Virus record (IMG/VR): IMGVR_UViG_3300017714_000004
Location: 1-64,000 of that record
Direction: 5' to 3' (one strand)
Length of the DNA: 64,000 nucleotides
DNA from: a virus
The position numbers were made by a program, and so were the translations under genes. The notes beneath the pieces were generated by a model. It was given only the letters and a program-made list of their open reading frames with translations, was not told the DNA's origin and made no database searches. Below are positions 34,784 through 44,807 of this stretch, piece after piece. The first letter of the stretch is position 1, and each line of letters begins with the position of its first letter.

Positions 34784-35337
34784 TATTCTGCTCCGAAGAA
34801 GAACGTCTGAAATAATCTACCGTCGTATTGATTTGTACCAAAGCCAGGAACTACACTTCTATGATAATACATTGCATCATATATTACAAGTCTATTGTAT
34901 ATATTTTTTGATTCTGCAACAATATCCCAGTCACCTTCAATCAACTGAAATTCATTGAAGTCGACTGGACAGGAATCTTCATGCTTCATGATTCCCGTTG
35001 GTCTATGTTTATAGATTGCAGTGCCAGAGTCTAGAGGCGCATCTGGGGTGAGATATATTACCGCAGCGAACTGCATTCGATCGTGGTGAATCCACGTCTT
35101 GCAAGTTTCGGTAGTATATTGGAAGGAAGTGTTGTATTCATCTAATGGAAAGTAAGTTATAGTTTTACCTATAATATGTTCCATTGATGCTATCATCGAA
35201 TCGACGTAACCACCGTCATTAGTACATGGTGCTGTTCTTACGCCAGGATAGTTACCTGTCACATCAAAGGTTTGACTTAAAGCATAACCCCGAACTGAAT
35301 CGGGGTCTGCATAGAAATTATCAATAATTGTAAACAT
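34783..35337 (-). CDS. 2OG-Fe(II) oxygenase-like protein (DUF6445 type), next to the collagen-like fibre
   Basis: The 184-residue protein shows the iron-binding pattern: 'WIHHDRMQFAAVIYLTPDAP' (about residues 82-101) supplies H-x-D, 'GTAIYKHRPTG' follows, then 'RLVIYDAMYYHRSVVPGFG' supplies the second His. 'DGRLFQTFFF' at the end supplies the Arg that usually holds 2-oxoglutarate. All three iron ligands are present. The gene starts 22 bases after the collagen-like fibre gene and overlaps the glycosyltransferase gene. A hydroxylase for the collagen-like fibre is a plausible role, but free amino acids or another virion protein are alternatives. Confidence 0.72.
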   Translation of the reverse strand: MFTIIDNFYADPDSVRGYALSQTFDVTGNYPGVRTAPCTNDGGYVDSMIASMEHIIGKTITYFPLDEYNTSFQYTTETCKTWIHHDRMQFAAVIYLTPDAPLDSGTAIYKHRPTGIMKHEDSCPVDFNEFQLIEGDWDIVAESKNIYNRLVIYDAMYYHRSVVPGFGTNQYDGRLFQTFFFGAE

Positions 35338-35359
35338 AATATACCTGTGTTGTATGGGG

Positions 35360-38300
35360 TTATAATGCCCCTATCTTAACTCTTGGGAAGGTGTTGACAG
35401 CATCGAATATTGAAATATTGTCAGCTCCAAATTCCATCCTTGCACCACTTGTAGCTGTATTTAGAAGACCACTAAGATCTAAAAATCCTTGGTTATTGGT
35501 CAACTCATCAAAGGAAGAGTTAGTAGTAGTTTCTATTCTATCTACTGTGGCACGGAACACCCGTCCACTATTAATGTGCCAGTATACATCACCAATGAAA
35601 ACTGTATCAACAGTACGGAAAGACCTTATCTGTGAAGACGCTGTGGCGTTTACGTTAGAAGGGAATGTGGTGTTTGTATCAAATATTACTGCGTTACCAA
35701 ATCCACCAACCGGACCTTGTCCACCTTGGGTACCGGCAACACCTTGTCCACCTTGGACACCAATTGGACCGTCTGGACCTTGTCCACCTTGCTCACCCTG
35801 AGAACCAGTTGCTCCGGCAGCACCAGTATTACCTTTGACACCTTGTGCGCCTGTGTCTCCTGTTGCACCTTTAGTTCCTTGTGCACCTTGGTCACCTGTG
35901 TTACCTTTGACACCTTGGGCACCTGTGTCTCCTGTTGCACCTTTATTTCCTTGAGCACCTTGGTCACCTGTGTTACCTTTGGTTCCTTGGGCGCCTTGGT
36001 CACCAGTATTACCTTTAGCTCCTTGTGCGCCTTGGTCACCAGTATTACCTTTAGCTCCTTGTGCACCTGTGTCTCCTGTTGCACCTTTAACACCCTGATT
36101 ACCAACTGGACCTTGTCCACCTTGAGGACCGTTATTACCCGTCTGACCTTTTATTCCCTGATTACCAATTGGACCCTGTTCTCCTTGTGGTCCATTATTA
36201 CCAGTCTGTCCCTTGATACCTTGGTTGCCGACAGGACCTTGTCCACCCTGTGGTCCGTTATTACCTGTCTGACCTTTAATGCCCTGATTACCGACAGGAC
36301 CTTGTTCACCTTGAGGACCATTGTTACCTGTTTGTCCTTTTATACCTTGGTTACCAACGGGTCCTTGTCCACCTTGAGGACCATTGTTACCAGTCTGTCC
36401 TTTGATGCCCTGATTACCAACCGGGCCCTGTTCACCCTGTGGTCCGTTGTCACCAGTTTGTCCTTTAACACCTTGGTTACCGACTTCACCTTGAGCGCCC
36501 TGTGGACCATTATTACCTGTCTGTCCTTTAACACCTTGGTTACCGACTTCACCTTGAGCACCCTGTGGTCCATTATTACCAGTTTGACCCTTGACACCTT
36601 GAGCACCAACTGGACCCTGTTCCCCTTGAGGACCATTGTCACCAGTTTGACCTTTAACACCTTGGTTACCAACTGGACCCTGACCGCCTTGAGGACCGTT
36701 ATTACCCGTCTGACCTTTGATACCTTGGTTACCAACTGGACCTTGTTCACCTTGAGGACCATTGTTACCAACGGCACCTTGGAAACCAACTGCTCCCTGT
36801 GAACCTTGTTCACCCTGATTACCAACTAAACCTTGCGCTCCTTGGAAACCTACTGGACCCTGATTACCTTGTTCGCCTTGAGGTCCTACTAGACCTTGTG
36901 CGCCATCAGCACCCTGAGCACCTTTCTCTCCATCAGCACCTTGTGGACCATTGTCACCAGTTTGTCCTTTAACACCTTGGTTACCAATTGGACCCTGTTC
37001 CCCTTGAGGACCATTGTTACCAGTTTGACCTTGCTCACCCTGTGGTCCAGTATCTCCATCAGCACCTTGAGGTCCTACTAGACCTTGTGCACCAGTTTCA
37101 CCTTGTGCACCTTTTTCTCCGTCAGCACCTTGGGCACCAACCAGACCTTGAGCACCATCTGCTCCTTGTGGTCCAGTATCTCCGTCAGCACCTTGAGGTC
37201 CTACAAGACCTTGAGCACCAGTTTCACCTTGTGCACCTTTTTCTCCATCCGCACCTTGAGGACCAACATTACCAACTTGACCCTGTGGACCAGCGACACC
37301 TTGTGGACCGTCTGCTCCTTGTGGTCCAGTATCTCCATCTGCTCCTTGAGGACCGGCATCGCCTGGGTTACCTTGTGGACCCACTGGGCCTGGAGTTGTA
37401 CCCGCTGGACCTTGAGGGCCTGGGTCTCCTTCAAGTCCTTGCGGACCTACTGGGCCTGGAGTAGTACCTGCTGGACCTTTAGGGCCTGGATCTCCTTGAA
37501 GTCCAGTACCACCCTGCGCTCCAGTTGCTCCGGCAGCACCTGTAGAACCTGTAGAACCTGTTACACCTGTTGCACCTAATGGGCCTGGGTTACCCTGAAG
37601 TCCGGCAACACCTTGAGCACCAACATCACCAGTAGCACCTTTATCTCCAACATTACCCTGAAGTCCGGCAGCACCTTGAGCACCAACTGCACCAGTAGCA
37701 CCTTTATCTCCAACATTACCTTGAATTCCAGCAGCACCTTGTGCGCCAGCAGAACCTTGTGGTCCTAATTCACCGACATTACCTTGAATACCAATAGCAC
37801 CTTGAGCACCATCTGCGCCTTGTGCACCAACTGCACCAGCATTGCCTTGCAAACCAGTAGCACCAGTTACACCAGTAGAACCAGTGGCACCTTGCTCTCC
37901 AGCATTACCTTGGAGACCACGGAAACCTTGAGAACCTTGTTCACCTTGAGGACCGACTTCACCTACATTACCTTGAATTCCAGCAGCACCTTGTGCGCCA
38001 GCAGAACCTTGTGGTCCTAATTCACCAACATTACCTTGGACCCCTTGTGGTCCAACTGCCCCTGCATTACCTTGTGGTCCGACTTCACCTACATTACCCT
38101 GTAGGCCTACATTACCCTGAACACCTTGTATACCTTGAGGTCCAGTCTCGCCAGGATTACCTTGGAGACCAATAGCACCCTGTGATCCAGTCTCTCCTTG
38201 AGGACCAGTTTCGCCTGGGTTACCTTGAAGACCAATAACACCCTGAGAACCCTGTTCTCCTTGTGCTCCAGTTTCGCCTGGGTTGCCTTGTAAACCAATT

Positions 38301-39193
38301 ATTCCTTGCGGTCCAGCTTCACCTTGCGGACCAGTCTCGCCAGGATTACCCTGAAGACCAATAACACCCTGAGAACCTTGCTCCCCTTGTGGTCCAGTCT
38401 CGCCAGGATTTCCCTGAAGACCAATGATACCTTGAGCACCTTGTTCACCCTGTGGTCCAGTTTCGCCTGGGTTACCTTGGAGACCTATGATTCCCTGTGG
38501 ACCTTGTTCACCCTGTGCTCCAGTTTCGCCTGGGTTACCCTGAAGTCCGATTATACCTTGTGGTCCGGTCTCTCCTTGAGGTCCAGTTTCGCCAGGATTA
38601 CCCTGAAGACCAGTTTCACCTTGAGCACCAGTTTCACCTTGAGGACCAGTCTCGCCAGGATTACCTTGGAGACCAGTTATACCCTGCGGACCTTGATTTC
38701 CTTGAGGTCCGGTTTCGCCTGGGTTACCTTGAAGTCCAGTTATACCCTGTGGTCCGACTGCACCTTGTGGTCCTATTGGGCCTGGCGTAGTACCTTGTGG
38801 TCCGACTTCACCTTGTGCACCTTGTGGACCAACTCCCCCCTGTAGACCGACTCCACCTTGTGGACCGAGTTCGCCTGGGTCTCCTTGAGGTCCCTTTTCA
38901 CCAATGTCTGTGTTGTCAATGATTTCTTGGATGTTAGAAACTCGTGCATCCAAGTTAGTAATATCATTAGCATTATCGGTAATTTTGCTAGGGTCTACCC
39001 CATTAAGGGCTTCCAGAACTTCGGTATCGACCAGATTGCTGATAAATTCTGGAGTGATACCATCACCGCCACCAATATCAACCTGAGAGTATAGTTCCTC
39101 AAAGTTTTGATTTATTTTTTCACTGGCTTCGCGGAGAGTGTCACCACTTCCGTCGTTCGCAGAACCGCCAGTATTTAGAATTTTTCTCGACAT
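35360..39193 (-). CDS. Collagen-like tail fibre (1277 aa)
   Basis: Residues 1-98 are an attachment head ('[20 protein letters not shown]', '[13 protein letters not shown]'). Residues about 99-1165 are Gly-X-Y triplets, mostly [15 protein letters not shown], then G-V-K, G-I-K, G-A-K, G-N-T. The last 112 residues are a globular, beta-rich end with '[15 protein letters not shown]', shared with the 1072-aa fibre. Lysine sits in the Y position of its triplets (G-x-K-G) and proline of the G-N-P triplets is also in Y; these are the positions hydroxylated in animal collagen. The 2OG-oxygenase and glycosyltransferase genes follow directly. Confidence 0.88.
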   Translation of the reverse strand: MSRKILNTGGSANDGSGDTLREASEKINQNFEELYSQVDIGGGDGITPEFISNLVDTEVLEALNGVDPSKITDNANDITNLDARVSNIQEIIDNTDIGEKGPQGDPGELGPQGGVGLQGGVGPQGAQGEVGPQGTTPGPIGPQGAVGPQGITGLQGNPGETGPQGNQGPQGITGLQGNPGETGPQGETGAQGETGLQGNPGETGPQGETGPQGIIGLQGNPGETGAQGEQGPQGIIGLQGNPGETGPQGEQGAQGIIGLQGNPGETGPQGEQGSQGVIGLQGNPGETGPQGEAGPQGIIGLQGNPGETGAQGEQGSQGVIGLQGNPGETGPQGETGSQGAIGLQGNPGETGPQGIQGVQGNVGLQGNVGEVGPQGNAGAVGPQGVQGNVGELGPQGSAGAQGAAGIQGNVGEVGPQGEQGSQGFRGLQGNAGEQGATGSTGVTGATGLQGNAGAVGAQGADGAQGAIGIQGNVGELGPQGSAGAQGAAGIQGNVGDKGATGAVGAQGAAGLQGNVGDKGATGDVGAQGVAGLQGNPGPLGATGVTGSTGSTGAAGATGAQGGTGLQGDPGPKGPAGTTPGPVGPQGLEGDPGPQGPAGTTPGPVGPQGNPGDAGPQGADGDTGPQGADGPQGVAGPQGQVGNVGPQGADGEKGAQGETGAQGLVGPQGADGDTGPQGADGAQGLVGAQGADGEKGAQGETGAQGLVGPQGADGDTGPQGEQGQTGNNGPQGEQGPIGNQGVKGQTGDNGPQGADGEKGAQGADGAQGLVGPQGEQGNQGPVGFQGAQGLVGNQGEQGSQGAVGFQGAVGNNGPQGEQGPVGNQGIKGQTGNNGPQGGQGPVGNQGVKGQTGDNGPQGEQGPVGAQGVKGQTGNNGPQGAQGEVGNQGVKGQTGNNGPQGAQGEVGNQGVKGQTGDNGPQGEQGPVGNQGIKGQTGNNGPQGGQGPVGNQGIKGQTGNNGPQGEQGPVGNQGIKGQTGNNGPQGGQGPVGNQGIKGQTGNNGPQGEQGPIGNQGIKGQTGNNGPQGGQGPVGNQGVKGATGDTGAQGAKGNTGDQGAQGAKGNTGDQGAQGTKGNTGDQGAQGNKGATGDTGAQGVKGNTGDQGAQGTKGATGDTGAQGVKGNTGAAGATGSQGEQGGQGPDGPIGVQGGQGVAGTQGGQGPVGGFGNAVIFDTNTTFPSNVNATASSQIRSFRTVDTVFIGDVYWHINSGRVFRATVDRIETTTNSSFDELTNNQGFLDLSGLLNTATSGARMEFGADNISIFDAVNTFPRVKIGAL
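35700..38899 (-). repeat. Collagen-type 9-base and 18-residue repeat tract in the fibre gene
   Basis: About 3.2 kb of Gly-X-Y coding repeats. In the 5' half an 18-residue unit of the type '[20 protein letters not shown]' recurs; in the 3' half an '[20 protein letters not shown]' unit recurs. The near-identical DNA repeats make copy-number change likely. Confidence 0.9.
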
Positions 39194-39205
39194 TATAGGT
39201 TTCCG

Positions 39206-40165
39206 TTATGTGTGGTCTGATGCGTCTAGGGTTTCGTATTCTTGAGATAGGTCTAAACCTTCATCATCCAAAGTTGGTGGTCTTACGCCAGCCCAATCTG
39301 CGACTGTTACGAAATCATCAGCCAACTGTTGCAGAGATACATTTTCGTATCTGTCCAAAGTCTCTAGAGAACTTACAATGATACCTGAACCCTCATCCTT
39401 TTGTGCTTGTGTTCTAACATCTACTGCATCATTCTCTTCCATAGTAAGTAGAGAATAGGTAGGTTGTACATGTGTACCTAGTGCAGTTGCTTCAAGTAGT
39501 ATAGCATAATTAGGAATTTCTAATGGGTCTACGGTTAATCCTGCCTTTAAATCAACACTTGCAACTGATTGTGTTTCTGTTTCGGCAGCAAGGTAGAACC
39601 CAGCTGGGTGTATCAACTTAGTATATAGTGTTTCATAATCACTCAAGGACATACCTGTTTTCAAAAGAACTGAAAATATCTGGTATTTCTTATCGTCCTG
39701 TATATACCTCAATGACTGAGGTCCAATTAATGAACCGCCAGGCTTGTCATTTAATATGAAGATGTTTTTCTTAGGATAACTTATTTCTACATCTTCACCA
39801 TAAAATGCTTTAAAAAACTGTTCGGTTGAGATACCTGTACCCTTAGCGCGGTAAAGGTCAACAAGAAGTCTTGCCATCAACCGTGGACTCTGATAGAATG
39901 ATGACGTTTCTAGTCCGTCACTTATCTCTCCTATCAGTTGATCCAAATAACTTAATTCGGTGCTAGAGATACTTCTCACATCAAACAAGTTATGAATTTT
40001 TTGGGTTATAGAAGTATTACCTTCCTCTCCAGTGCTCTCGTAGTACTTCTCTATAAACGAAATTAGTTTAGGATATTCATCTACGAAAAACTCCGGCAAT
40101 ACCTGAGATACCTGACTCTGGTAGAACTTGGGAGCACTTCTGTATTGTCTGGATATGTTAGACAT
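39206..40165 (-). CDS. Baseplate wedge-associated structural protein, at the T4 gene 7 position
   Basis: The 319-residue protein begins 'YRSAPKFYQSQVSQVLPEFF', then 'YPKLISFIEKYYESTGEEGN', 'RLLVDLYRAKGTGISTEQFF', 'KAFYGEDVEISYPKK' and, later, 'LYTKLIHPAGFYL'. Proteins with an 'F--FYKAKGT---IE-FF--FYGED' phrase lie downstream of gp6 in many marine T4-like phages. The gene overlaps gp6 by one base (TAATG). T4 gp7 is over 1000 residues, so this would be at most a short version; I cannot show true homology and leave the symbol empty. Confidence 0.62.
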   Translation of the reverse strand: MSNISRQYRSAPKFYQSQVSQVLPEFFVDEYPKLISFIEKYYESTGEEGNTSITQKIHNLFDVRSISSTELSYLDQLIGEISDGLETSSFYQSPRLMARLLVDLYRAKGTGISTEQFFKAFYGEDVEISYPKKNIFILNDKPGGSLIGPQSLRYIQDDKKYQIFSVLLKTGMSLSDYETLYTKLIHPAGFYLAAETETQSVASVDLKAGLTVDPLEIPNYAILLEATALGTHVQPTYSLLTMEENDAVDVRTQAQKDEGSGIIVSSLETLDRYENVSLQQLADDFVTVADWAGVRPPTLDDEGLDLSQEYETLDASDHT

Positions 40166-42024
40166 TATTGTATAACCCTAGTTGCCCCTGCATCTATATA
40201 ACCAGTAGTCGACGATACACTCTCATCTAATGTTATGATGTAATTACGTAGTGGACTAATTGTGCTCTGGTTCGCAGGCACTGCTGATAATCGAATACCA
40301 GTTCCTACATAACCGTCCTTGTCAATACGTATTGAATTAAGTAGTATGGTTCCCTTCACTGGATCGTATGTGCCAATGTTATTAATCATGACTGCGCCAT
40401 CAAGGTCCAATAGTTGTAATTGAGTTGAACCCAATAGGTTTTTGATTACAACGTTCTTGCCATCTGATTTAAACACTGAAGAGTTTATTATATGGTCATC
40501 CTTGTCTGGTTCTGCAAGCAAGAATGGGAATTTAATTGTGTGATCTTTTTCTATGTACGATAGTAGTGGTCTACCCAGCGCATTCTTTGATTCTTCGATT
40601 GCTTTAATCTGACTATCAAGGTCAATTCGTTGCTGTACCTTAACTGACATCTTAGAGTTAAGTATCGCAGAAGACAATGAATCTACCTGAGTTAATAGAT
40701 TAGAACGACGGAAGACTGATTCAAATGTACCTAAAACGCTATCCATATAATCTCTAATGAATGCGTCGACTTGAGCCTGTAATGCTTCGGTAGAGGAAGG
40801 ACTCTTTAGTGGGTCGATATTAAATACTGTAGTCAACTCTAAGAACGTCATCTCTGGTTCAACGAACTCTGTATCGATGGACATAATAGATAGGTTGGAT
40901 GTCAGCTGGTCTTTGATATTCTGTTTAACTTCTTCTTCGACCGAAGGCGCTACTCCATCTAAGAAATTAAGACTGACAAATACCTTTCCGAATTGTCGTG
41001 GTATATTATCATTACCACCCCATGCAATGACATCACGTATGAAGTTACCATAGTTTTTTGATATCAATGCAGTATAATCGTCTGCTGTAACTAATCTGTT
41101 CTGTGCGGCAAATGACCTAGGTGCGTTTAGTTTGATTGATTCTACGTTTTCTTTCTCTGCACCGCCACCACTTGCAGCGATAACTGATACCTGAATAGGT
41201 TGACCATCAACGGTAGTTGAAGTACTGAACACCTCTGCACCGTTTGCTTCTGAACCACGGGACGTGATATAAGTTACTTCTATTCGGTTACCAGCGCGTG
41301 GCGCAGTACCTAAGATATTACCGTCGCTAAAGAATAACTCGTACTGACCATTAGCAGTCTCTCGTAGAATGAATACTTTAGAGTCAGAGTTTACTGTAGT
41401 AACATTGTTGATGTCAGAGAATCTCTGGAATCTGTTAGACAGATAGTTATCGTATACTTTAACATTAACAGTAGATACATCTAGCGTGTCGTCTGGCAGT
41501 ACATATACACCACCTTCTTCACCGACAAGGAATGTCTTTGTTTTAGTAGATCCTTCCCGTACAGTTATTCGCGAATCATTAGAGAAGTCTTTGAATACGT
41601 AGTTCCCATTATCGAACTGTGCTGTGCATTGCTCTTGAGTAGTGAACGTATATACCGACGTACCCAAAGAAGAGGTGAACTCTGTACCGATAGGTAGAGA
41701 CAATGAAGCAGGACCTGTAGTATGACCTACAATTGATAGTGATAGAATGGCAGACGATGCAGTACGTGACTTAGGAATGTAACCTAGTGACTCTGCATGT
41801 GATACAACCGATGATCGTAACTGTGCGGACCCAAGAAAGGATTCGTTAATCGCCATGTTGGCAACCAGACCATTGATATGTGTGTTGTGTGCCAATACAT
41901 CTAGTATATTAGATAGACCACTTGCGGTAAAGTCGTAATCTTGAAATTCTGTTTGCTGTTCTAGATACGTTTGTAGTTGAGACTTTATCGAAAAGAAGTC
42001 TAACTCTGAATTTTGTATAGCCAT
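40165..42024 (-). CDS. 6: Baseplate wedge protein (T4 gp6-like)
   Basis: In T4, gp6 dimers form the inner ring that joins baseplate wedges. The protein has 619 residues; T4 gp6 has 660. The block 'TEFQDYDFTASGLSNILDVL' (about residues 21-40) corresponds to 'NEFLDYDFEGSRLNVLCDLL' of T4, followed by 'AHNTHINGLVANMAINESFL' and 'AQLRSSVVSHAESLGYIP', again as in T4 ('NLRSSVVQAAQDNGYLP'). The middle 'VTYITSRGSEANGA' and 'RLVTADDYTALISKNYGNFI' are baseplate-J-type conserved parts. It begins one base before gp25 ends. Confidence 0.95.
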   Translation of the reverse strand: MAIQNSELDFFSIKSQLQTYLEQQTEFQDYDFTASGLSNILDVLAHNTHINGLVANMAINESFLGSAQLRSSVVSHAESLGYIPKSRTASSAILSLSIVGHTTGPASLSLPIGTEFTSSLGTSVYTFTTQEQCTAQFDNGNYVFKDFSNDSRITVREGSTKTKTFLVGEEGGVYVLPDDTLDVSTVNVKVYDNYLSNRFQRFSDINNVTTVNSDSKVFILRETANGQYELFFSDGNILGTAPRAGNRIEVTYITSRGSEANGAEVFSTSTTVDGQPIQVSVIAASGGGAEKENVESIKLNAPRSFAAQNRLVTADDYTALISKNYGNFIRDVIAWGGNDNIPRQFGKVFVSLNFLDGVAPSVEEEVKQNIKDQLTSNLSIMSIDTEFVEPEMTFLELTTVFNIDPLKSPSSTEALQAQVDAFIRDYMDSVLGTFESVFRRSNLLTQVDSLSSAILNSKMSVKVQQRIDLDSQIKAIEESKNALGRPLLSYIEKDHTIKFPFLLAEPDKDDHIINSSVFKSDGKNVVIKNLLGSTQLQLLDLDGAVMINNIGTYDPVKGTILLNSIRIDKDGYVGTGIRLSAVPANQSTISPLRNYIITLDESVSSTTGYIDAGATRVIQ

Positions 42025-42474
42025 TTATCTGGTCCTTGCAATGTTTAAATTCAACGTAACAACTTTTTGGGTATTCACCACTTCAAAAACTATAGTCACA
42101 TCTAAGGAATTGCCGTCTGGATTTACCAAACTTCTAATGTTTTGTATCCTTGCTCTGGGTTCGAACTTCTCTAGGGCATAACTAATATTAGCACTAACGT
42201 CCTCTACTTCTAAATCTGTAGATAGACTGAAAAGAAGATCGTATAGGTTAGCACCATAATATGGTCTGTATGGAAGTTCTCCATGATTAGTCATAAGAAG
42301 ATTCTTTACAGACTGCAATACCGCCGCGGCATCTGTCTTTTTATAGATGCCACCAGTAGGGGATGCTTCGAATGTACAGTCTATATCTGAATAGGTACGA
42401 GTAACCGAAGTCGTAATCGGAGTCTTCTGTAAATTACCATCCTGTATAGAAAAATTTCTTTTTGCCGAACCCAT
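42025..42474 (-). CDS. 25: Baseplate wedge protein (T4 gp25-like)
   Basis: gp25 is a core wedge protein that starts sheath assembly. The protein has 149 residues; T4 gp25 has 132. It shows the GPW/gp25 pattern: 'VTRTYSDIDCTFEASPTGGI' near the N-terminus, 'AVLQSVKNLLMTNHGELPYR' (about residues 50-69), 'PYYGANLYDLLFS' and 'ISYALEKFEPRARI'. It adjoins gp6 without a gap, and a late box is 33 bases upstream. Confidence 0.95.
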   Translation of the reverse strand: MGSAKRNFSIQDGNLQKTPITTSVTRTYSDIDCTFEASPTGGIYKKTDAAAVLQSVKNLLMTNHGELPYRPYYGANLYDLLFSLSTDLEVEDVSANISYALEKFEPRARIQNIRSLVNPDGNSLDVTIVFEVVNTQKVVTLNLNIARTR

Positions 42475-42506
42475 ATCGATTATCCATCGTTATATACTTT
42501 TTCTAC

Positions 42507-42514
42507 TATTTATA
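42507..42514 (-). promoter_or_regulatory. T4-type late promoter box before gene 25
   Basis: TATAAATA on the minus strand, 33 bases before the gp25 start, in the 57-base gap after the 538-aa gene. Confidence 0.8.
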
Positions 42515-42531
42515 CAGAAACTGAAGCCTTC

Positions 42532-44148
42532 TTATACAAGACCTTCAAGAAATTCCTGATATTCCTCTTCTGTCATATTATCAAAGTCGGGTATATCATC
42601 ATCACTGAGACTGGGAAGAGTAACTTGCGGTCTATCATGTGACGCGAGTATATCTCCCGTAAGGACAGGAGGCAACACTCCTAGTGCTGATAATTTGTCT
42701 AAACCTGGCAGTGGGATCTCTAATGGAAGTCCTATCAACTCAAGTACGTCACAGAAAGTGAGAGTGAGGAAGTCTAGAAGTTTACCTAGACCAATTGCAT
42801 CAAGGAACTTCTTAATCTTCTTCAACCATATGTTGAACAGTTCCTTCATAGTGATAATCTTCCAGTCTCTAGCCGCAGTACATATCTGGTTTATCTTATC
42901 TTCGAGGCACTGCACCTTACCTTCGATCTCTCCACCCATGATATCTTGTATACTGATATCAAAAGGTGATGGTAAAGGTATTGACAATTCCATAATCTGT
43001 GATACAATATCACCCTGCAACTTTGCTAGTTGATCTTCGAGTTCTTTCTGTGCATCAAAGTTATTGATCTTGTCTTCTATCTCTGTTGCCTTGTCCTTGG
43101 CGTCCTGTTCTAAGTCAGCGATTTCCTGTTCTACATCAAAGTTCTGTAGTTTTTCTATATCGCCCGTGATACGGTCCATCTCTTCTTGATACTTTGCGAC
43201 GACCTGATCTATAACTGCACGTACCCATGCTGCCATATCAAATGAGAGAGGGATAGGTAGATCGGGTAACCCTAATGCATCCCATATCTCCTTGAACATA
43301 CCAATCAATTTATCTAATAGTTTGAAGAGCGACATTGTACACCACTCCATGATCTCATTCTTTATGTACGACCATGTAAGTTTTGCCTTCCACTCTGCAC
43401 ACTCTACACCGAACTCACCATCAAAGTAACGATACTGCTCAGGTACAAGTGCATACACTGCATCAATGATCTGTGACCTTTGGTCTTCCAGCTCATCCAT
43501 TGCAGAGTTATATGCGTCCTCTTGTAACTTACCGGATTCAAAATCTTGTTGCAATGTTTCTAGTTTTGTGGTATACTCTTCAGTGATACCAGCAATTTGT
43601 TGTTTAAGTTCCTCTTGGTATTCTGGTTCCATGATGCGTAATGCATCAATAGTTAATCCTAGCACCGGAACGGAAAACGATACAGGAACAATCTTCGATA
43701 TCATCTCCATCATCTTCACGGGAATGTAGATATGAAACTCTTGTACCAGTTCGGTGAATGCGTCCTCTGCCTCTTTCTCTAACTGCCGAACCTTACCCTT
43801 ATCCCACCATGGCGTAAACAAGTCGGAGATAGTTTCAATAGTTTCTTCAATATCCTTGATTGTATCTTCTAACTCTGATATAATACCAAATGGATCTTCG
43901 CCATTCTCTAGTGCATCTATCTGTGCTTGAACCCGTGCACGTTCTTCTCCCACCTTCTCCTTCATCTCGTTCTCTAGATTCTGGATACGCTCGAGGGTTT
44001 CCCTAGTGTCCGTCTGCGCTTGGGTTTTCAGTTCTTCTATCTGCGCCTGTATGTCACTAGGTATCGCAGTGATCTGATTGAACATGTTGGTGAGGTCCGC
44101 CTTGGTTGGTAGACCTGAAGGTGGACATGGAAGAGCAATGGTTGTCAT
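42532..44148 (-). CDS. Helical baseplate-module protein of unknown role (538 aa)
   Basis: No family was recognised with confidence. The protein is mostly helical and acidic. Long coiled-coil stretches at about residues 30-110 ('QIEELKTQAQTDTRETLERI') and 310-385 ('EEMDRITGDIEKLQNFDVEQ') alternate with amphipathic or hydrophobic stretches bearing 'LPIPLSF', 'LSIPLPSPFDISIQDI' and 'GLPLEIPLPGLDKL'. The C-terminus is acidic. It overlaps gp5 by 4 bases and is followed by the gp25 promoter, so it belongs to the hub operon. The repeated 'PIPL' phrases suggest repeated small helical bundles. A central-hub or tape-associated part is possible; this is inference from position. Confidence 0.6.
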   Translation of the reverse strand: MTTIALPCPPSGLPTKADLTNMFNQITAIPSDIQAQIEELKTQAQTDTRETLERIQNLENEMKEKVGEERARVQAQIDALENGEDPFGIISELEDTIKDIEETIETISDLFTPWWDKGKVRQLEKEAEDAFTELVQEFHIYIPVKMMEMISKIVPVSFSVPVLGLTIDALRIMEPEYQEELKQQIAGITEEYTTKLETLQQDFESGKLQEDAYNSAMDELEDQRSQIIDAVYALVPEQYRYFDGEFGVECAEWKAKLTWSYIKNEIMEWCTMSLFKLLDKLIGMFKEIWDALGLPDLPIPLSFDMAAWVRAVIDQVVAKYQEEMDRITGDIEKLQNFDVEQEIADLEQDAKDKATEIEDKINNFDAQKELEDQLAKLQGDIVSQIMELSIPLPSPFDISIQDIMGGEIEGKVQCLEDKINQICTAARDWKIITMKELFNIWLKKIKKFLDAIGLGKLLDFLTLTFCDVLELIGLPLEIPLPGLDKLSALGVLPPVLTGDILASHDRPQVTLPSLSDDDIPDFDNMTEEEYQEFLEGLV

Positions 44149-44807
44149 CCCAACTTAACCTTGTTCCCTGCGCGTACTGTAACGGTATCTGTACCTGTTA
44201 CTGAGACATTCTTTGCAGACACCGTAGCCTTCTCTACTGCGTTAACCACAACATTCTCCCCTGCGATCGTAGCATTACCTACAACGGTAATAAGACAATT
44301 ACCTTTCACGACAAGAGTATCGTCTACTTCAATGACGGTTATACGTGAACCATCTGGCTGTATCTCGTAATACGTATCCGATCTATGTTGTTCGCGGATA
44401 CGTTCCTTGCCTTCAGTGTCGTCCCACTCTTTATAGTGACCACTATCTGTCTGATACACTTTGTTGTGTGGGTAGTTCTCTAGTGCCTTGGAGTTCGTGT
44501 CCCCTTCTTTAGGTACAGTACCAATCACCATAGGCAACTGAGAGTTCTGTCCGTCAAGGAATATACCGAACACCTGTGTACCCACGAGGATACCTAGGTT
44601 CTGTCCTTTACCTTCGTGGACACCATGAGTAATAGGTACAACTATCTGTGCCCAAGGTAGGTCTGCGTCATCGATCTCATCGTATACACCGTACACGTTG
44701 ACCTTGACTCGACCCAACTGCAAAGGGTCATTCTCTATATCAACAACCCTGCCTAGGAACCAACGTGATTGGTCCCCATAAAATTCAATATAATCTTTAG
44801 GTATCAT
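44145..44807 (-). CDS. 5: Baseplate central spike (T4 gp5-like), without lysozyme domain
   Basis: The protein is the needle of the baseplate hub. An N-terminal OB-fold is visible: 'RWFLGRVVDIENDPLQLGRV' (about residues 15-34), then 'LPWAQIVVPITHG' and 'GTQVFGIFLDGQNSQLPMVI'. The C-terminal half is a beta-helix of V-x-x repeats ('LVVKGNCLITVVGNATIAGE', 'VTGTDTVTVRAGNKVKLG'). At 220 residues it is far shorter than T4 gp5 (575) and has no room for the lysozyme domain that T4 carries between OB-fold and helix. It is coupled by ATGA overlaps to the gp27-like gene before it and the 538-aa gene after it. Confidence 0.88.
   Translation of the reverse strand: MIPKDYIEFYGDQSRWFLGRVVDIENDPLQLGRVKVNVYGVYDEIDDADLPWAQIVVPITHGVHEGKGQNLGILVGTQVFGIFLDGQNSQLPMVIGTVPKEGDTNSKALENYPHNKVYQTDSGHYKEWDDTEGKERIREQHRSDTYYEIQPDGSRITVIEVDDTLVVKGNCLITVVGNATIAGENVVVNAVEKATVSAKNVSVTGTDTVTVRAGNKVKLG

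Noticed and set aside
35717-36802. 361-codon plus-strand frame and similar ones across the collagen-like gene
   Set aside because: These are mirror images of the Gly-X-Y code (Thr/Leu/Ser-rich), without ribosome sites; the minus-strand frame has head, triplets and tip.
35700-38899. Regular repeats that could look like a CRISPR array
   Set aside because: Units are in-frame coding repeats without unique spacers of constant length; the same applies to 15627-19502.
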